Origin: Acidobacteriota bacterium
GTDB lineage: Bacteria > Acidobacteriota > Aminicenantia > UBA2199
DNA: 33,810 nt
Direction of reading: 5' to 3'
Assembly: GCA_028749105.1 (NCBI GenBank)
Contig: JAQUQF010000002.1
Location: 1-33,810 of the forward strand
Under the pieces are notes generated by a model. That model was given only the letters and a program-made list of their open reading frames with translations, was not told where the DNA came from and ran no database searches. Made by a program: the position numbers and the translations under genes. Positions 17,249-25,342 of the stretch are shown in pieces. Numbering within the stretch: the stretch's first letter is position 1; the number at the start of each line of letters is the position of its first letter.

Positions 17249-17380
17249 TCAGTGAAAAGTGAGAGGTGAAAAGTGAAAGGTAACAGCAATGATATGTTAC
17301 CAGTGAAAAATCAGGAAATACACTCAAAGAACTCAGTGAGTGTATTTACATTTCACCTTTCACTTTTTGCTTTTCACTGA
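17249..17380. repeat. nested inverted repeats between the zinc-ribbon gene and uvrA
   Basis: Outer arms TCAGTGAAAAG...AAGTGAAAGG (17249-17280) and their near complement (17351-17380) enclose two smaller perfect hairpins: GGTAACA/TGTTACC (17279-17285 and 17295-17301) and AAATACACTCA/TGAGTGTATTT (17316-17326 and 17337-17347). It fills almost the whole spacer. It could act as a terminator or RNA-stability element for the minus-strand zinc-ribbon gene, or be a mobile repeat. Confidence 0.7.
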
Positions 17381-17395
17381 GAACTGGACTTCGAA

Positions 17396-17605
17396 CTATT
17401 CTTGCGCCTTGAATCTCTTCAAATCATTGGGATTTTCCACCCACTCCTCGATATAGCCGCAATCGGTGCAAACGAAGCGGGTGACCCAGACATCGATGCT
17501 GGTCAGGTTGACCGAGATCCGGCTCCAGCTGTTGAGCACCGGCGAGCCGCGCTTGCGGCCGATGGCCTTCGAGCCGCACTTCGGACACGATTTATTGTTT
17601 TTCAT
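17396..17605 (-). CDS. small zinc-ribbon protein
   Basis: A 69-residue protein with two CxxC pairs, CPKC (C7, C10) near the N-terminus and CTDC (about C46, C49) near the C-terminus, arranged as a zinc ribbon with a beta-rich middle (SRISVNLTSIDVWVTRFVC). Such small ribbons occur as nucleic-acid-binding or adaptor proteins; the function here is unknown. GAGGTG precedes the ATG, and both sides are flanked by repeat-rich spacers, so it is probably transcribed alone from the divergent region it shares with iorA. Confidence 0.7.
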   Translation of the reverse strand: MKNNKSCPKCGSKAIGRKRGSPVLNSWSRISVNLTSIDVWVTRFVCTDCGYIEEWVENPNDLKRFKAQE

Positions 17606-17658
17606 AAGTACACCTCGTAGAGATCGTTTATAGCAAAAAGAAAATGAAATATCAAGGC

Positions 17659-17787
17659 AAGTGCCAGTGTCTGTGACAGTGACAGCAAGAAAATTAAATC
17701 AACTATAGCCTCATTGATGGTTCAGCTGGTACCGTCACTGGCACTAGTTGTGGGTTTTGCTGACACTGACACTGTCACTGGCACTCG
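17659..17787. repeat. inverted repeat of GTGCCAGTG/CAGTGTCA units
   Basis: The left arm AGTGCCAGTG...GACAGCAA (17660-17687) is complementary with mismatches to TTGCTGACACTG...CACTGGCACT (17757-17785), and a partial copy (GTCACTGGCACTAG, 17734-17747) lies in between. It occupies the divergent spacer between the zinc-ribbon gene and iorA, just upstream of the likely iorA promoter. Confidence 0.7.
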
Positions 17788-17797
17788 TTTATAGGGA

Positions 17798-17826
17798 TTG
17801 ACTACGTCGCTGAAATGTCATAAAGT
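17798..17826 (+). promoter_or_regulatory. possible promoter of the ior operon
   Basis: TTGACT (17798-17803) is followed after 17 bases by TAAAGT (17821-17826). A second choice pairs CTGAAA (17810-17815) with TATAAC (17833-17838), but that would place the transcription start inside the ribosome site, so the first is preferred. Confidence 0.35.
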
Positions 17827-17854
17827 TAATCTTATAACAGAACGAGGAGGTCCT

Positions 17855-19666
17855 ATGGCCAAAGAACTTCTATCGGGCAACGAAGCCATCGCCCGCGGCG
17901 CCTGGGAGGCGGGGGTCACCTTCGCCGCCGCCTACCCCGGCACGCCCAGCACCGAGATCCTGGAGAACATCATCCGCTACAAGGACGACATCTACTCCCA
18001 GTGGGGGACGAACGAGAAGACGGCCATGGAGGAGGCCCTCGGGGCCAGCTTCACCGGCGCCCGCGCCCTGGTGACCATGAAGCACGTGGGCTTGAACGTC
18101 GCAGCCGACCCGCTGTTCTCTGCCAGCTATATCGGCGCCACCGGCGCCCTGGTGATCGTCTCGGCCGACGACCCCGGCATGCACAGCTCGCAGAACGAGC
18201 AGGACAACCGCCACTACGCCGTGGCCGCCAAGATGCCGGTGCTCGAGCCCTCCGACTCCCAGGAAGCCAAGGACATGGTCCTGGAGGCGGTGAAGATCAG
18301 CGAGGCCTACGACACGCCGGTTATGATCCGCATGACCACCCGCACGTCGCACTCGCGCTCGGCGGTTGAATTGGGCGAGCGGCATGTGCCGCCCGTGCCC
18401 GAGTACAAGAGCGACTTCCTCAAGCGCAACCTGCTGCCGGGAAACGCCCGCAAGCGCCACGCCGCCGTCGAGGAGCGCCTGAAGAAACTGGCCGTGTTCA
18501 GCGACAGTTTTGCCTACAACACCATGATCAAGGGCAGGGAGCGGGTCGGCGTCCTCGCCTCCGGCGTCTCCTACCAGTACGGCCGCGAGGTCTTCCCCGA
18601 CGCTTGGTTCCTGAAGCTGGCCATGCCCTACCCCTTCCCGATCAAGCTGTTCCAGCGCTTCGCATCCATGGTCGACAAGATCTACGTTTTGGAGGAGAAC
18701 GATCCGATCATCGAGACTTTCGCCCGCCTGGCGGCCCCGCAGAAGGAGATCGTCGGCAAGGACGTCTTCCCGCTGCTGGGAGAGTTGTCGCAGGACGTGG
18801 TCCGCGCCAGCCTGGGGCTGAAGGACATGGCCCCACGACACTCCGCGGACGGAGTTCCGGGTCGCCCCCCCTCCTTGTGCGCGGGCTGCCCGCACACCGC
18901 TTTCTTCTACAACCTGGGGATACTGAAGGTGCAATCCAAGGGCGACATCGGCTGCTATACCCTGGGGGCGCTGCGGCCGCTGAGCGCCATGGACACCTGC
19001 GTCGACATGGGAGCGAGCATCACGGTGCAATTGGGCATTGAGAAGGCCCTGGAAAAGGCGGGCAAAACGACCAAGCAGGTCGCCGTGATCGGCGATTCCA
19101 CCTTCTTCCATTCCGGCATCACCGGCCTGATCGACGTCATTTACAACCAGGGCAAGTCGACGATCGTCATCCTGGACAATTCGATCACGGCCATGACCGG
19201 CCACCAGGAGAACCCGGGCTCGGGCCGGACCCTGATGGGCCAGCCGGTCCGGCAGATCGACATCGTCAAGCTGGTGCGCGACGGCCTGGGCCTGGAGCAC
19301 ACCTACGAGGTCGACGGCTACGAGGTCAAGGCCATCCGCGAGCTGCTGAAGCGCGAGATGGCCCGGGAGGAGCCCTCGGTGATCGTCGTGCGCCGACCAT
19401 GCGTGCTGCTCTACCGCAAGGCCAAGTGGTCGCCCATGGTCGTGGACAAGTCCACATGCACCAGCTGCAAGACCTGCCTGCGCCTGGGCTGCCCGGCCAT
19501 CAGCACCGACGTCGACGGCAAGTCGCTGATCAACGTCTCCCTGTGCACCGGCTGCGGCGTTTGCGCCCAGGTCTGCCCCTACAAGGCCATCTCCTACGCT
19601 GACGAAAAAGGGATGCACATCGGCTCCATGACTCTGGAATCGTTCGCCAAGGGAGGCGGCAAATGA
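17855..19666 (+). CDS. iorA: indolepyruvate ferredoxin oxidoreductase, alpha subunit
   Basis: Large subunit (603 residues) of the TPP-dependent enzyme that oxidatively decarboxylates aryl 2-oxoacids from aromatic amino acids to acyl-CoA, reducing ferredoxin. The N-terminal pyruvate-oxidoreductase-type domain starts at GNEAIARGAWEAGVTFAA. The TPP/Mg region is seen in the middle (CAGCPH, then GDSTFFHSGITGL and DNSITAMTGHQ). The C-terminus has two 4Fe-4S motifs (C535, C538, C541, C546 and C564, C567, C570, C574). The start is ATG 17855, right after GAGGAGG; the frame is open further upstream but without a ribosome site. It overlaps iorB by four bases (ATGA), so the two subunits are coupled. Confidence 0.93.
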   Translation: MAKELLSGNEAIARGAWEAGVTFAAAYPGTPSTEILENIIRYKDDIYSQWGTNEKTAMEEALGASFTGARALVTMKHVGLNVAADPLFSASYIGATGALVIVSADDPGMHSSQNEQDNRHYAVAAKMPVLEPSDSQEAKDMVLEAVKISEAYDTPVMIRMTTRTSHSRSAVELGERHVPPVPEYKSDFLKRNLLPGNARKRHAAVEERLKKLAVFSDSFAYNTMIKGRERVGVLASGVSYQYGREVFPDAWFLKLAMPYPFPIKLFQRFASMVDKIYVLEENDPIIETFARLAAPQKEIVGKDVFPLLGELSQDVVRASLGLKDMAPRHSADGVPGRPPSLCAGCPHTAFFYNLGILKVQSKGDIGCYTLGALRPLSAMDTCVDMGASITVQLGIEKALEKAGKTTKQVAVIGDSTFFHSGITGLIDVIYNQGKSTIVILDNSITAMTGHQENPGSGRTLMGQPVRQIDIVKLVRDGLGLEHTYEVDGYEVKAIRELLKREMAREEPSVIVVRRPCVLLYRKAKWSPMVVDKSTCTSCKTCLRLGCPAISTDVDGKSLINVSLCTGCGVCAQVCPYKAISYADEKGMHIGSMTLESFAKGGGK

Positions 19667-20247
19667 CTACAAAATCGATCCTGATCTGCGGTGTCGGCGG
19701 CCAAGGCATTCTGACCGCCAGCGACCTGCTCTCCGACGTGCTGCTGCAGGCCGGCTACCAGGTGAAGAAGAGCGAGGTGCACGGCATGAGCCAGCGCGGC
19801 GGCGACGTGATCTCCACGGTGCGCTACGGGGACCAGGTCTTTTCGCCCCTGCCCGCCCTCAAGGAGACCGACTACATCCTGGCCTTCGAGAAGCTCGAAG
19901 CCCTGCGCAACATCAACTACCTGGGCGAGAAGGGCATCGTCCTGGTCAACGATTTCGAGTGGCAGCCTCTGACCGTGGCGGCGGGCTATGAAAAATACCC
20001 CGCGGATGTGGTGCCGCGGCTGAAAAAACTGGCCGGCGAGCTTGTGCTCATCCCGGCGACGCGCCTGGCCGCCGAGCTCGGCAACGACAAGGCCTCCAAC
20101 GTCGTGCTGATCGGCCTGCTGGCCTCGCGCATGGATATCGACGAGAAGGTCTGGCTGGAGGTCGTCCGCCGCAAGGTGCCGCCGCGCTTCCTGGACTTGA
20201 ACCTGAAGGCCTTCGATGCCGGATACCGCTTCAAGGCCGGGGCCTGA
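19663..20247 (+). CDS. iorB: indolepyruvate ferredoxin oxidoreductase, beta subunit
   Basis: Small subunit of 194 residues, the usual length, of the gamma-domain type: it begins with SILICGVGGQGILTASDLLSD and continues with KKSEVHGMSQRGGDVIS, both hallmarks of the family. It completes the heterodimeric enzyme with iorA, and the ATGA overlap implies equal production. Ferredoxin reduced here would be the natural electron donor for membrane or hydrogenase partners not in this window. Confidence 0.92.
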   Translation: MTTKSILICGVGGQGILTASDLLSDVLLQAGYQVKKSEVHGMSQRGGDVISTVRYGDQVFSPLPALKETDYILAFEKLEALRNINYLGEKGIVLVNDFEWQPLTVAAGYEKYPADVVPRLKKLAGELVLIPATRLAAELGNDKASNVVLIGLLASRMDIDEKVWLEVVRRKVPPRFLDLNLKAFDAGYRFKAGA

Positions 20248-20263
20248 GGCCGGGGAGAACGCC

Positions 20264-21166
20264 ATGATCCAGAACCTGAAACAGCTCGTGCAAGCCGCCA
20301 AGAAGCGAAAGGGCATCATCGCCGGAGTCCCCTGCCCCGAGGACGAAAGCACCATCCTCTCGGTCATCGAGGCCAAGAAGGAGGGTTTGGCTGACTTCGT
20401 CCTCTGTGGCGATCGGGCCAAGATTTCCCAGCTGCTCCGCCAGCTCGGCGGCGACGAGTCCGACTTCGAGGTCCACGACACCCCCGGGGCCGAGACGGCG
20501 GTAGCGCGGGTGGTGGAGCTGGGCCGCCTGGGGAAGCTGCACCTGGTCCTGAAGGGCTTCCTGCCCACGGCGGCGCTGATGAAGCCCATCCTGGACAAGG
20601 AAAAGGGGTTGCGCGGCGAGAACCTGCTCTCCGACATCCTGGTGCTGGAGAACCCGGCCTGCGAGGAGCTGCTGGGCATGAGCGACGGGGGGCTGAACAT
20701 TCTACCCGACCTCGCCCAGAAGAAGCAGATCGTGGAGAACGCCGTCGCCGTGTTCCACGGCCTGGGCTATGAGGAGCCGCGGGTGGGGATCATGGCCGCC
20801 ATCGAGGCGGTCAAGGACTCCATGCCGGCCACCCTCGATGCCAGGTCCCTGACCGAGATGAACGGACGCGGGGAGATCGCGGACTGCCAGGTCTACGGGC
20901 CGCTGGCTCTGGACATCGCCGTCTCGCGCGAAGCGGCCGAGCACAAGGGCATTTTCAACGATGTCGCCGGCCGGGCGCAGATCATGATCGTTCCCAACAT
21001 CGAGGCGGGCAATCTGCTGGGCAAGGCCTTCACCTACTACCTGAAGCTCACCGTGGCCCACGTGGTCATGGGCGCCCGCCTGCCGATCCTCATCCCCTCG
21101 CGCAACGAGAGCGACACCGACAAGTTCCATTCCCTGGCCCTGGGCGTGCTCAGCGCCCGGCCCTGA
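20264..21166 (+). CDS. ptb: phosphate acyltransferase (phosphate butyryltransferase/acetyltransferase family)
   Basis: Predicted to swap CoA of an acyl-CoA for phosphate, giving an acyl phosphate from which a kinase can make ATP. The 300-residue protein has the family pattern: GIIAGVPCPEDESTILSVIEAK, GEIADCQVYGPLALDIAVS, and NIEAGNLLGKAFTYY near the C-terminus. It is closer in layout to phosphate butyryltransferase than to long phosphotransacetylases. The start ATG 20264 has GGGGAG in front; an upstream frame overlapping iorB is not needed. It lies 16 bases after iorB, so the operon would turn the acyl-CoA made by IorAB into acyl phosphate. The matching acid kinase is not in the window. Confidence 0.85.
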   Translation: MIQNLKQLVQAAKKRKGIIAGVPCPEDESTILSVIEAKKEGLADFVLCGDRAKISQLLRQLGGDESDFEVHDTPGAETAVARVVELGRLGKLHLVLKGFLPTAALMKPILDKEKGLRGENLLSDILVLENPACEELLGMSDGGLNILPDLAQKKQIVENAVAVFHGLGYEEPRVGIMAAIEAVKDSMPATLDARSLTEMNGRGEIADCQVYGPLALDIAVSREAAEHKGIFNDVAGRAQIMIVPNIEAGNLLGKAFTYYLKLTVAHVVMGARLPILIPSRNESDTDKFHSLALGVLSARP

Positions 21167-21188
21167 GCCGCGCTTCGCCTCCCCCATC

Positions 21189-21821
21189 ATGGGAAGACGG
21201 CTGATGCTCAGCGCGCTCCTGCTGCTGGCCTCCTTGGCCACCTTTGCGGGGACGGCACCGTCACCGGCAGTGGACGTCGATTTCCTGCGCCAGGTGCGCG
21301 CCCGCATCCTCCAAAGCCAGCCCTTCCGGGCCGACTTCGTCCAAAGGGTCTATGTGGACGATGAATTGAGCATTGAGGAGAGCGGCTTCATCGTTTTCGC
21401 CAACCGCGAGCGCGTCAAATGGCAGTACCTTGTTCCGGAATACAAGACGTTCATCCTGGAGTCCGGCCGCTACAGTTTTTACGACCGCGAGAACCAGCAG
21501 CTGCTGCGCGGCCGCCTGGGCGAGCGCAGCCGCGAGCTGGTCTGGGATCTGCTGTTTTCCGACCGGCCCGGTCAGTCCTGCCGCTGGGACTCCCGCAAGC
21601 GTACGATCAGCCTCGCGCTCGCCGGGGAGAACGGCGTCGAAGAGCTGAAGATTCTCGTCGGCCCCGACCTCCTGCCCCGGCGCGTGGAGCAGTCCGCGGT
21701 CAACGATGTGACCACTGTCTATGAGTTCAGCGCCTATCGCGTCCGCACCCTCCCCGCCGCCGGAGAATTCGAACTGGACCTCCCCGCCGGCGTGGAAATC
21801 ATCGACGATCAGGCACCGTGA
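21189..21821 (+). CDS. LolA-like outer-membrane lipoprotein carrier protein
   Basis: Predicted periplasmic lipoprotein chaperone of 210 residues. A signal peptide (about 1-21) is followed by the LolA pattern FRADFVQRVYVDD, then ESGFIVFANRERVKWQYLVPEYKTFILESGRYSFYDRENQQL, in which a half-barrel strand order and the W-x-Y-x-x-P-x-x-K signature are visible. Sequence divergence leaves open a LolA-like role for another hydrophobic cargo. The start is uncertain: ATG 21189 has no clear ribosome site, and ATG 21204 also leaves a signal peptide. It lies 22 bases after the acyltransferase gene and just before an ECF sigma gene. Confidence 0.78.
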   Translation: MGRRLMLSALLLLASLATFAGTAPSPAVDVDFLRQVRARILQSQPFRADFVQRVYVDDELSIEESGFIVFANRERVKWQYLVPEYKTFILESGRYSFYDRENQQLLRGRLGERSRELVWDLLFSDRPGQSCRWDSRKRTISLALAGENGVEELKILVGPDLLPRRVEQSAVNDVTTVYEFSAYRVRTLPAAGEFELDLPAGVEIIDDQAP

Positions 21822-21847
21822 AAACCTTTGCCCGCCGGAATCCGTAG

Positions 21848-22423
21848 ATGCAATTGGACGAAGACCAGGTCCTGATCAAGAAGACGCTGCGGGGAGACCG
21901 CAAGGCGTTCGAGGAACTGATGCGCAAGTACGAGAAGAAGATTTTCAGCTTCGTGGTCCGCATGGTCCGCAACGAGGAGACGGCCGTGGACCTGACCCAG
22001 GATTTTTTCTTTAAGATCTTCACCGTCCTGGACAAGTACAACTACGAGTACAAGTTCTCCACCTGGGCCTACCGCATCTGCTACAACCTGGTCATCGACC
22101 ACATCCGCAAGAACCAGACCCAGGTCGACTCGCTCGACGATGAAGGCGTCACGTCGCACGACCTGCTTGCTTCGGACAACGTCAGCCGCGAGGACGGCTT
22201 CAAGGCCCTGGCCCGCGCCGAGACCCGGGACTACGTCTGGAACATCGTGGACCAGATCCCGCTCAAGTTCCGCGAGCTGATCCTGCTGCGCTACATCCAG
22301 GACCTCAAGTACGAAGAGATAGCCGAGATCACGGCGCTGCCTGTGGGCACCGTCAAGAACCGCATCTTCAAGGCCAAGGAGATCCTGAAAAAGGAGATGG
22401 AAAAAGATGGCATGCTTGTCTGA
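21848..22423 (+). CDS. ECF-type RNA polymerase sigma factor
   Basis: A 191-residue sigma factor with only regions 2 and 4. Region 2 (about 20-95) includes FEELMRKYEKKIFSFVVRMV, the core-binding and -10 reading segment ending WAYRICYNLVIDHIRK. Region 4 (about 130-185) shows the helix-turn-helix LKYEEIAEITALPVGTVKNRIFKAKE for -35 reading. The downstream gene encodes its probable anti-sigma and overlaps it by 17 bases. Its target promoters are unknown; envelope genes nearby (LolA-like, bactofilin-like) suggest an envelope response. No strong ribosome site precedes the ATG. Confidence 0.9.
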   Translation: MQLDEDQVLIKKTLRGDRKAFEELMRKYEKKIFSFVVRMVRNEETAVDLTQDFFFKIFTVLDKYNYEYKFSTWAYRICYNLVIDHIRKNQTQVDSLDDEGVTSHDLLASDNVSREDGFKALARAETRDYVWNIVDQIPLKFRELILLRYIQDLKYEEIAEITALPVGTVKNRIFKAKEILKKEMEKDGMLV

Positions 22424-22961
22424 CGAAACCCTGATCGCCTGCAACGAGGGGAGCCTGGGCGCCATCGAAGCGGCCCGGGTCCGCGACCATCTGCTGCTCT
22501 GCCCGGCCTGCCGGGAAACGGCCGCGCATTATCGTCTCCTCGAGCGGGCGCTGGAGCGGCCGCAGCTCGCCATGCCCCCGGCCCGGCTTGTCCCCCAGGT
22601 GATGGAGCGCCTCTTCCCCGCCGCCGCCCGCATCACGTCGATCGCGGCCGTTGCTGCCGCCAGCTTCGTCTTCCTCGTCTCCTGGATCTACATCTATTTC
22701 GATTTCTCCAGCAGCAGTCTGGTCCAGGCGCTGCGCCTGACCACCGACGGCACCACGGGCTGGCTGGCCGGCATCATCCAGGGCATCACCAGCGTATATA
22801 ACGGCGCCCAGGCAGTCCGCAAGGCTCTCGGCGCCATGCTGCGCATCCTCTTTCCCGCTCCCCTGGGCGTGGTCGCGATCGCCGTCGCCATCCTCGGGCT
22901 TTCACTCCTGCTGGCGCTGACCGTCTTCCGCCCGCGGCTTAAAAAAGCGAAGCGCACATGA
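22407..22961 (+). CDS. zinc-finger anti-sigma factor, membrane-bound
   Basis: A 184-residue protein with an N-terminal zinc-binding anti-sigma module: HxxxCxxC is present as H28-LLL-C32-PA-C35. Two hydrophobic helices follow (about 75-98 and 150-175), so the module would sit in the cytoplasm and hold the sigma factor at the membrane. AAGGAG (22391-22396) lies ten bases before the ATG inside the sigma gene. The overlap with the sigma gene, and four bases of overlap (ATGA) with the next gene, show one tightly coupled unit. Confidence 0.8.
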   Translation: MACLSDETLIACNEGSLGAIEAARVRDHLLLCPACRETAAHYRLLERALERPQLAMPPARLVPQVMERLFPAAARITSIAAVAAASFVFLVSWIYIYFDFSSSSLVQALRLTTDGTTGWLAGIIQGITSVYNGAQAVRKALGAMLRILFPAPLGVVAIAVAILGLSLLLALTVFRPRLKKAKRT

Positions 22962-23833
22962 AAAGGATCCGCCTGCTGGTGCTCTTCCTGGCCGTTTGCG
23001 GGCTATTCCTGGCCGCCGCCGATAAAAAGGAAATCACCGTGGCTGCCGGCGAGACCCGCAGCAGCGCCATCAACGCCTTCAACGCCCGCCTGGATGTCCG
23101 CGGCAGGGTCGACGAGTCGGTCTTCCTGCTGGGCGGCAGCCTCCGCCTGGAAGGCGAAGTGACCGGCGACGTCATCTGCGTCGCTGCCGACGTGGAGATC
23201 GCCGACGGCAGCGTGATCGGCCGCGACCTGATCGTCATCGGCGGCCGGCTGCGCAAGGCGGACAACAGCCGCGTCGGCGGCAGGGTCTATGACGTGCGTT
23301 CCCGCGAGGGCATGAGGCGGGTCGCCGCCTCGGTCATGCCCCTTGTCCCGGAAGAAGGAGGAATGACCTTCTTCAAGGTCGTCAAGATATTCTTCTGGCT
23401 TCTTCTCTCGCTGCTGGCATTGGCCGTCTTCCCGGTCCCCGTCGCCCAGGCGGCGGCCATGCTCCCCCGGGAGCCGCTGCGCCACGCGGGGCGCGGCCTG
23501 CTGACGCTGCTGCTTTTTGTGCTGCTGACCCTGGTCTTCCTGCTGCTGAGCTTCGTGCTGATCGGCATCCCGCTGCTGGTCGTGCTGCTGGCCGCCTTTT
23601 TCCTCCTGCTGATCTTCGGCCGCGCCGCCGTGTTTTATTGCATCGGCGAGCGCCTCTGCCGCTTTTTCAAGCTGCAGGCCGGCCCGACACTGTTCATCGT
23701 CTTGGGCATCGCCATCTATACCCTGTTCAAATTCATCCCCTATGCAGGGGGCGTGCTGTTGGTCGCGATCGATCTGCTTGCGGTCGGAGTCGGGGTTGGA
23801 TATTTCCTCAGACGCAGGAAGTCCTTGGCGTAG
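22958..23833 (+). CDS. exported bactofilin-like protein with C-terminal membrane helices
   Basis: A 291-residue protein. After a signal peptide (about 1-21) comes a repetitive beta region (about 25-115) with units such as GRVDESVFLLGGSLRLEG, GDVICVAADVEI and GRDLIVIGG, which resemble the polymer-forming (bactofilin, DUF583) fold. The C-terminal half has four to five membrane helices (from about residue 140), including a very Leu-rich one. The beta region would lie outside the cytoplasm, unlike classic bactofilins. It is the last gene of the sigma/anti-sigma operon and could be the sensed or controlled envelope component; this is inference. Confidence 0.7.
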   Translation: MKRIRLLVLFLAVCGLFLAAADKKEITVAAGETRSSAINAFNARLDVRGRVDESVFLLGGSLRLEGEVTGDVICVAADVEIADGSVIGRDLIVIGGRLRKADNSRVGGRVYDVRSREGMRRVAASVMPLVPEEGGMTFFKVVKIFFWLLLSLLALAVFPVPVAQAAAMLPREPLRHAGRGLLTLLLFVLLTLVFLLLSFVLIGIPLLVVLLAAFFLLLIFGRAAVFYCIGERLCRFFKLQAGPTLFIVLGIAIYTLFKFIPYAGGVLLVAIDLLAVGVGVGYFLRRRKSLA

Positions 23834-23840
23834 AACCTTC

Positions 23841-24045
23841 GTGACGCGTAACGCGTGACACGGTAAATTAATTTCAAATCTCAAGTACCATTGACCCAAA
23901 AACTCAAATAAAGAGAAGAAAATTGCCGGGGTTTTCGTTTGGGACATTGGGATTTGGAACTTGGAATTTATTTGGAATTTGGTGCTTGGAACTAATTTAT
24001 TCTCTTATTAGTCGCTCAGTACTCGTCACGCGTTTCGCGTTACGT
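23841..24045. repeat. ACGCG-rich inverted repeat flanking repeat copy C
   Basis: GTGACGCGTAACGCGTGAC (23841-23859) and its near complement GTCACGCGTTTCGCGTTAC (24025-24043) match at 17 of 19 positions and enclose the whole of repeat copy C. They lie between two convergent genes, where a strong hairpin could terminate transcription from both sides. Confidence 0.65.
23871..23993. repeat. dispersed inverted repeat, copy C (one arm degenerate)
   Basis: Reverse orientation relative to copy A. The right arm (23937-23992), read as its complement, matches the left arm of copy A (AAGCACCAAATTCCAAATAA and onward) over about 50 bases with very few changes. The left arm (23871-23899) is short and eroded. 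The central GGTTTTCG corresponds to the conserved GGCTTTCG of the other copies on this strand. Confidence 0.75.
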
Positions 24046-24046
24046 C

Positions 24047-24604
24047 TTAATCTTCCAGGATGTGCTTCGCCTTCTCGCGCTCGAACTGGTCAATGCGCTC
24101 GCCCGTGGCGTCGACAATCTTCTGCAGGTCATCATAGGCCCGCTTCTCGTCGTCCTCGCTGATGTCCTTGTCGTCCTTCAGGGACTTGATCATATCGCGG
24201 TACTCATGGCGGACGTTGCGCACCTGGGCCTTGCGCTCCTCGGTGTACTTCTTCAGCGTCTTGATGATCTCCAGGCGGCGCTGCTGGTCCAGCGGCGGAA
24301 TGGGCAGCTTGATGACCTTGCCGTCGGAGACGGGATTGATGTTGAGGTTGGCGGCGCGGATGGCCTTGTCGATGTCATTGATGATCTTGTTGTCCCAGGG
24401 CTGGATGATGATCAGGTTGGCCTCGGGAACCCCCAGCGTCGCCAGCTGGTTGATCGGCGTGGACACGCCGTAATAGTCGATGTGAATGCCGTCCAGGATC
24501 TGGACCGACGCCCGGCCGGTGCGGAACTTGGAGATCTGCTTCTTGAAGTCGTCTTCCAGCTTCTTCAGGTCGTCCTTGGCCTGCTCCAGGATCTCTTTGG
24601 TCAT
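24047..24604 (-). CDS. frr: ribosome recycling factor
   Basis: Full-length RRF of 185 residues, which with EF-G splits post-termination ribosomes. The family pattern is clear: [19 protein letters not shown] (a variant of the usual RTGRA segment), [37 protein letters not shown], and the C-terminal helix [20 protein letters not shown]. Its ATG overlaps the pyrH stop by four bases. It is the last gene of the translation operon; an inverted repeat follows directly after the stop. Confidence 0.96.
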   Translation of the reverse strand: MTKEILEQAKDDLKKLEDDFKKQISKFRTGRASVQILDGIHIDYYGVSTPINQLATLGVPEANLIIIQPWDNKIINDIDKAIRAANLNINPVSDGKVIKLPIPPLDQQRRLEIIKTLKKYTEERKAQVRNVRHEYRDMIKSLKDDKDISEDDEKRAYDDLQKIVDATGERIDQFEREKAKHILED

Positions 24605-25338
24605 TTGTCCTCTCCCTTCAGGTCGATCAGCGTGCCGATGGCATCGCCGCAGACGGCCTTGCGGATATTGCCACGGCGGGTGATGTCGAAGATCTTGATG
24701 CAGAGACCGTTGTCCTTGCTCAGCGAGATGGCCGTGCTGTCCATGATCTTCAGCTCCTTGGCCAGCACGTCGGCATAGGATATGCGCGTGAACTTGGTGG
24801 CGTTCTTGACCTTTTTGGGATCGTCCGAATAGACGCCCTCGACCTTGGTGGCCTTGAGCAGGACATCGGCCTTGATCTCGATGGCGCGCAGCGCGGCGGC
24901 CGTGTCGGTGGTGAAGAAGGGATTGCCGGTGCCGGCGGCAAAGATCACCACCCGCCCCTTCTCCAGGTGGCGCACGGCGCGGCGCGGGATGAAGGGCTCG
25001 GCGATCTCCTGGACAGCCAGGGCTGAAATCAGGCGGCAGTGGACGCCTTTTTTTTCCAAGGCGTTCTGCAGGGCGACACCGTTGATCATGGTGGCCAGCA
25101 TGCCCATGTAGTCGGCCGAAGCGCGGTCGATGCCCAGCTCGCCGGCGCGGGCGCCGCGGAAGAAGTTGCCGCCGCCGGCGACAATGGCGATCTGCACGCC
25201 GAGGTCATGGATCTCCTTGATCTCGGACGCGATCTCACCGATGATGCCGGGGTGGATGCCGAAATGGTCGTCGCCCTGCAGGGCCTCGCCGCTCAGCTTC
25301 AGCAGGATGCGCTTGTAGGTGGCCAGGGCGGCAGCCAT
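24601..25338 (-). CDS. pyrH: uridylate kinase
   Basis: UMP kinase (UMP to UDP) of the amino-acid-kinase fold, 245 residues. Visible motifs: LLKLSGEAL (phosphate loop), [28 protein letters not shown] and [12 protein letters not shown]. The start ATG 25338 ([14 protein letters not shown]) matches the family; the frame runs open upstream into the tsf gene but that part is not family sequence. The gap to the tsf stop is four bases, and the ribosome site (GGGGAAG) is inside tsf. Confidence 0.95.
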   Translation of the reverse strand: MAAALATYKRILLKLSGEALQGDDHFGIHPGIIGEIASEIKEIHDLGVQIAIVAGGGNFFRGARAGELGIDRASADYMGMLATMINGVALQNALEKKGVHCRLISALAVQEIAEPFIPRRAVRHLEKGRVVIFAAGTGNPFFTTDTAAALRAIEIKADVLLKATKVEGVYSDDPKKVKNATKFTRISYADVLAKELKIMDSTAISLSKDNGLCIKIFDITRRGNIRKAVCGDAIGTLIDLKGEDK

Positions 25339-25342
25339 TTTA

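Noticed and set aside
17870..19618. Minus-strand open frame of about 580 codons opposite iorA
   Set aside because: Composition shadow; the sense strand encodes a full-length enzyme with intact motifs.
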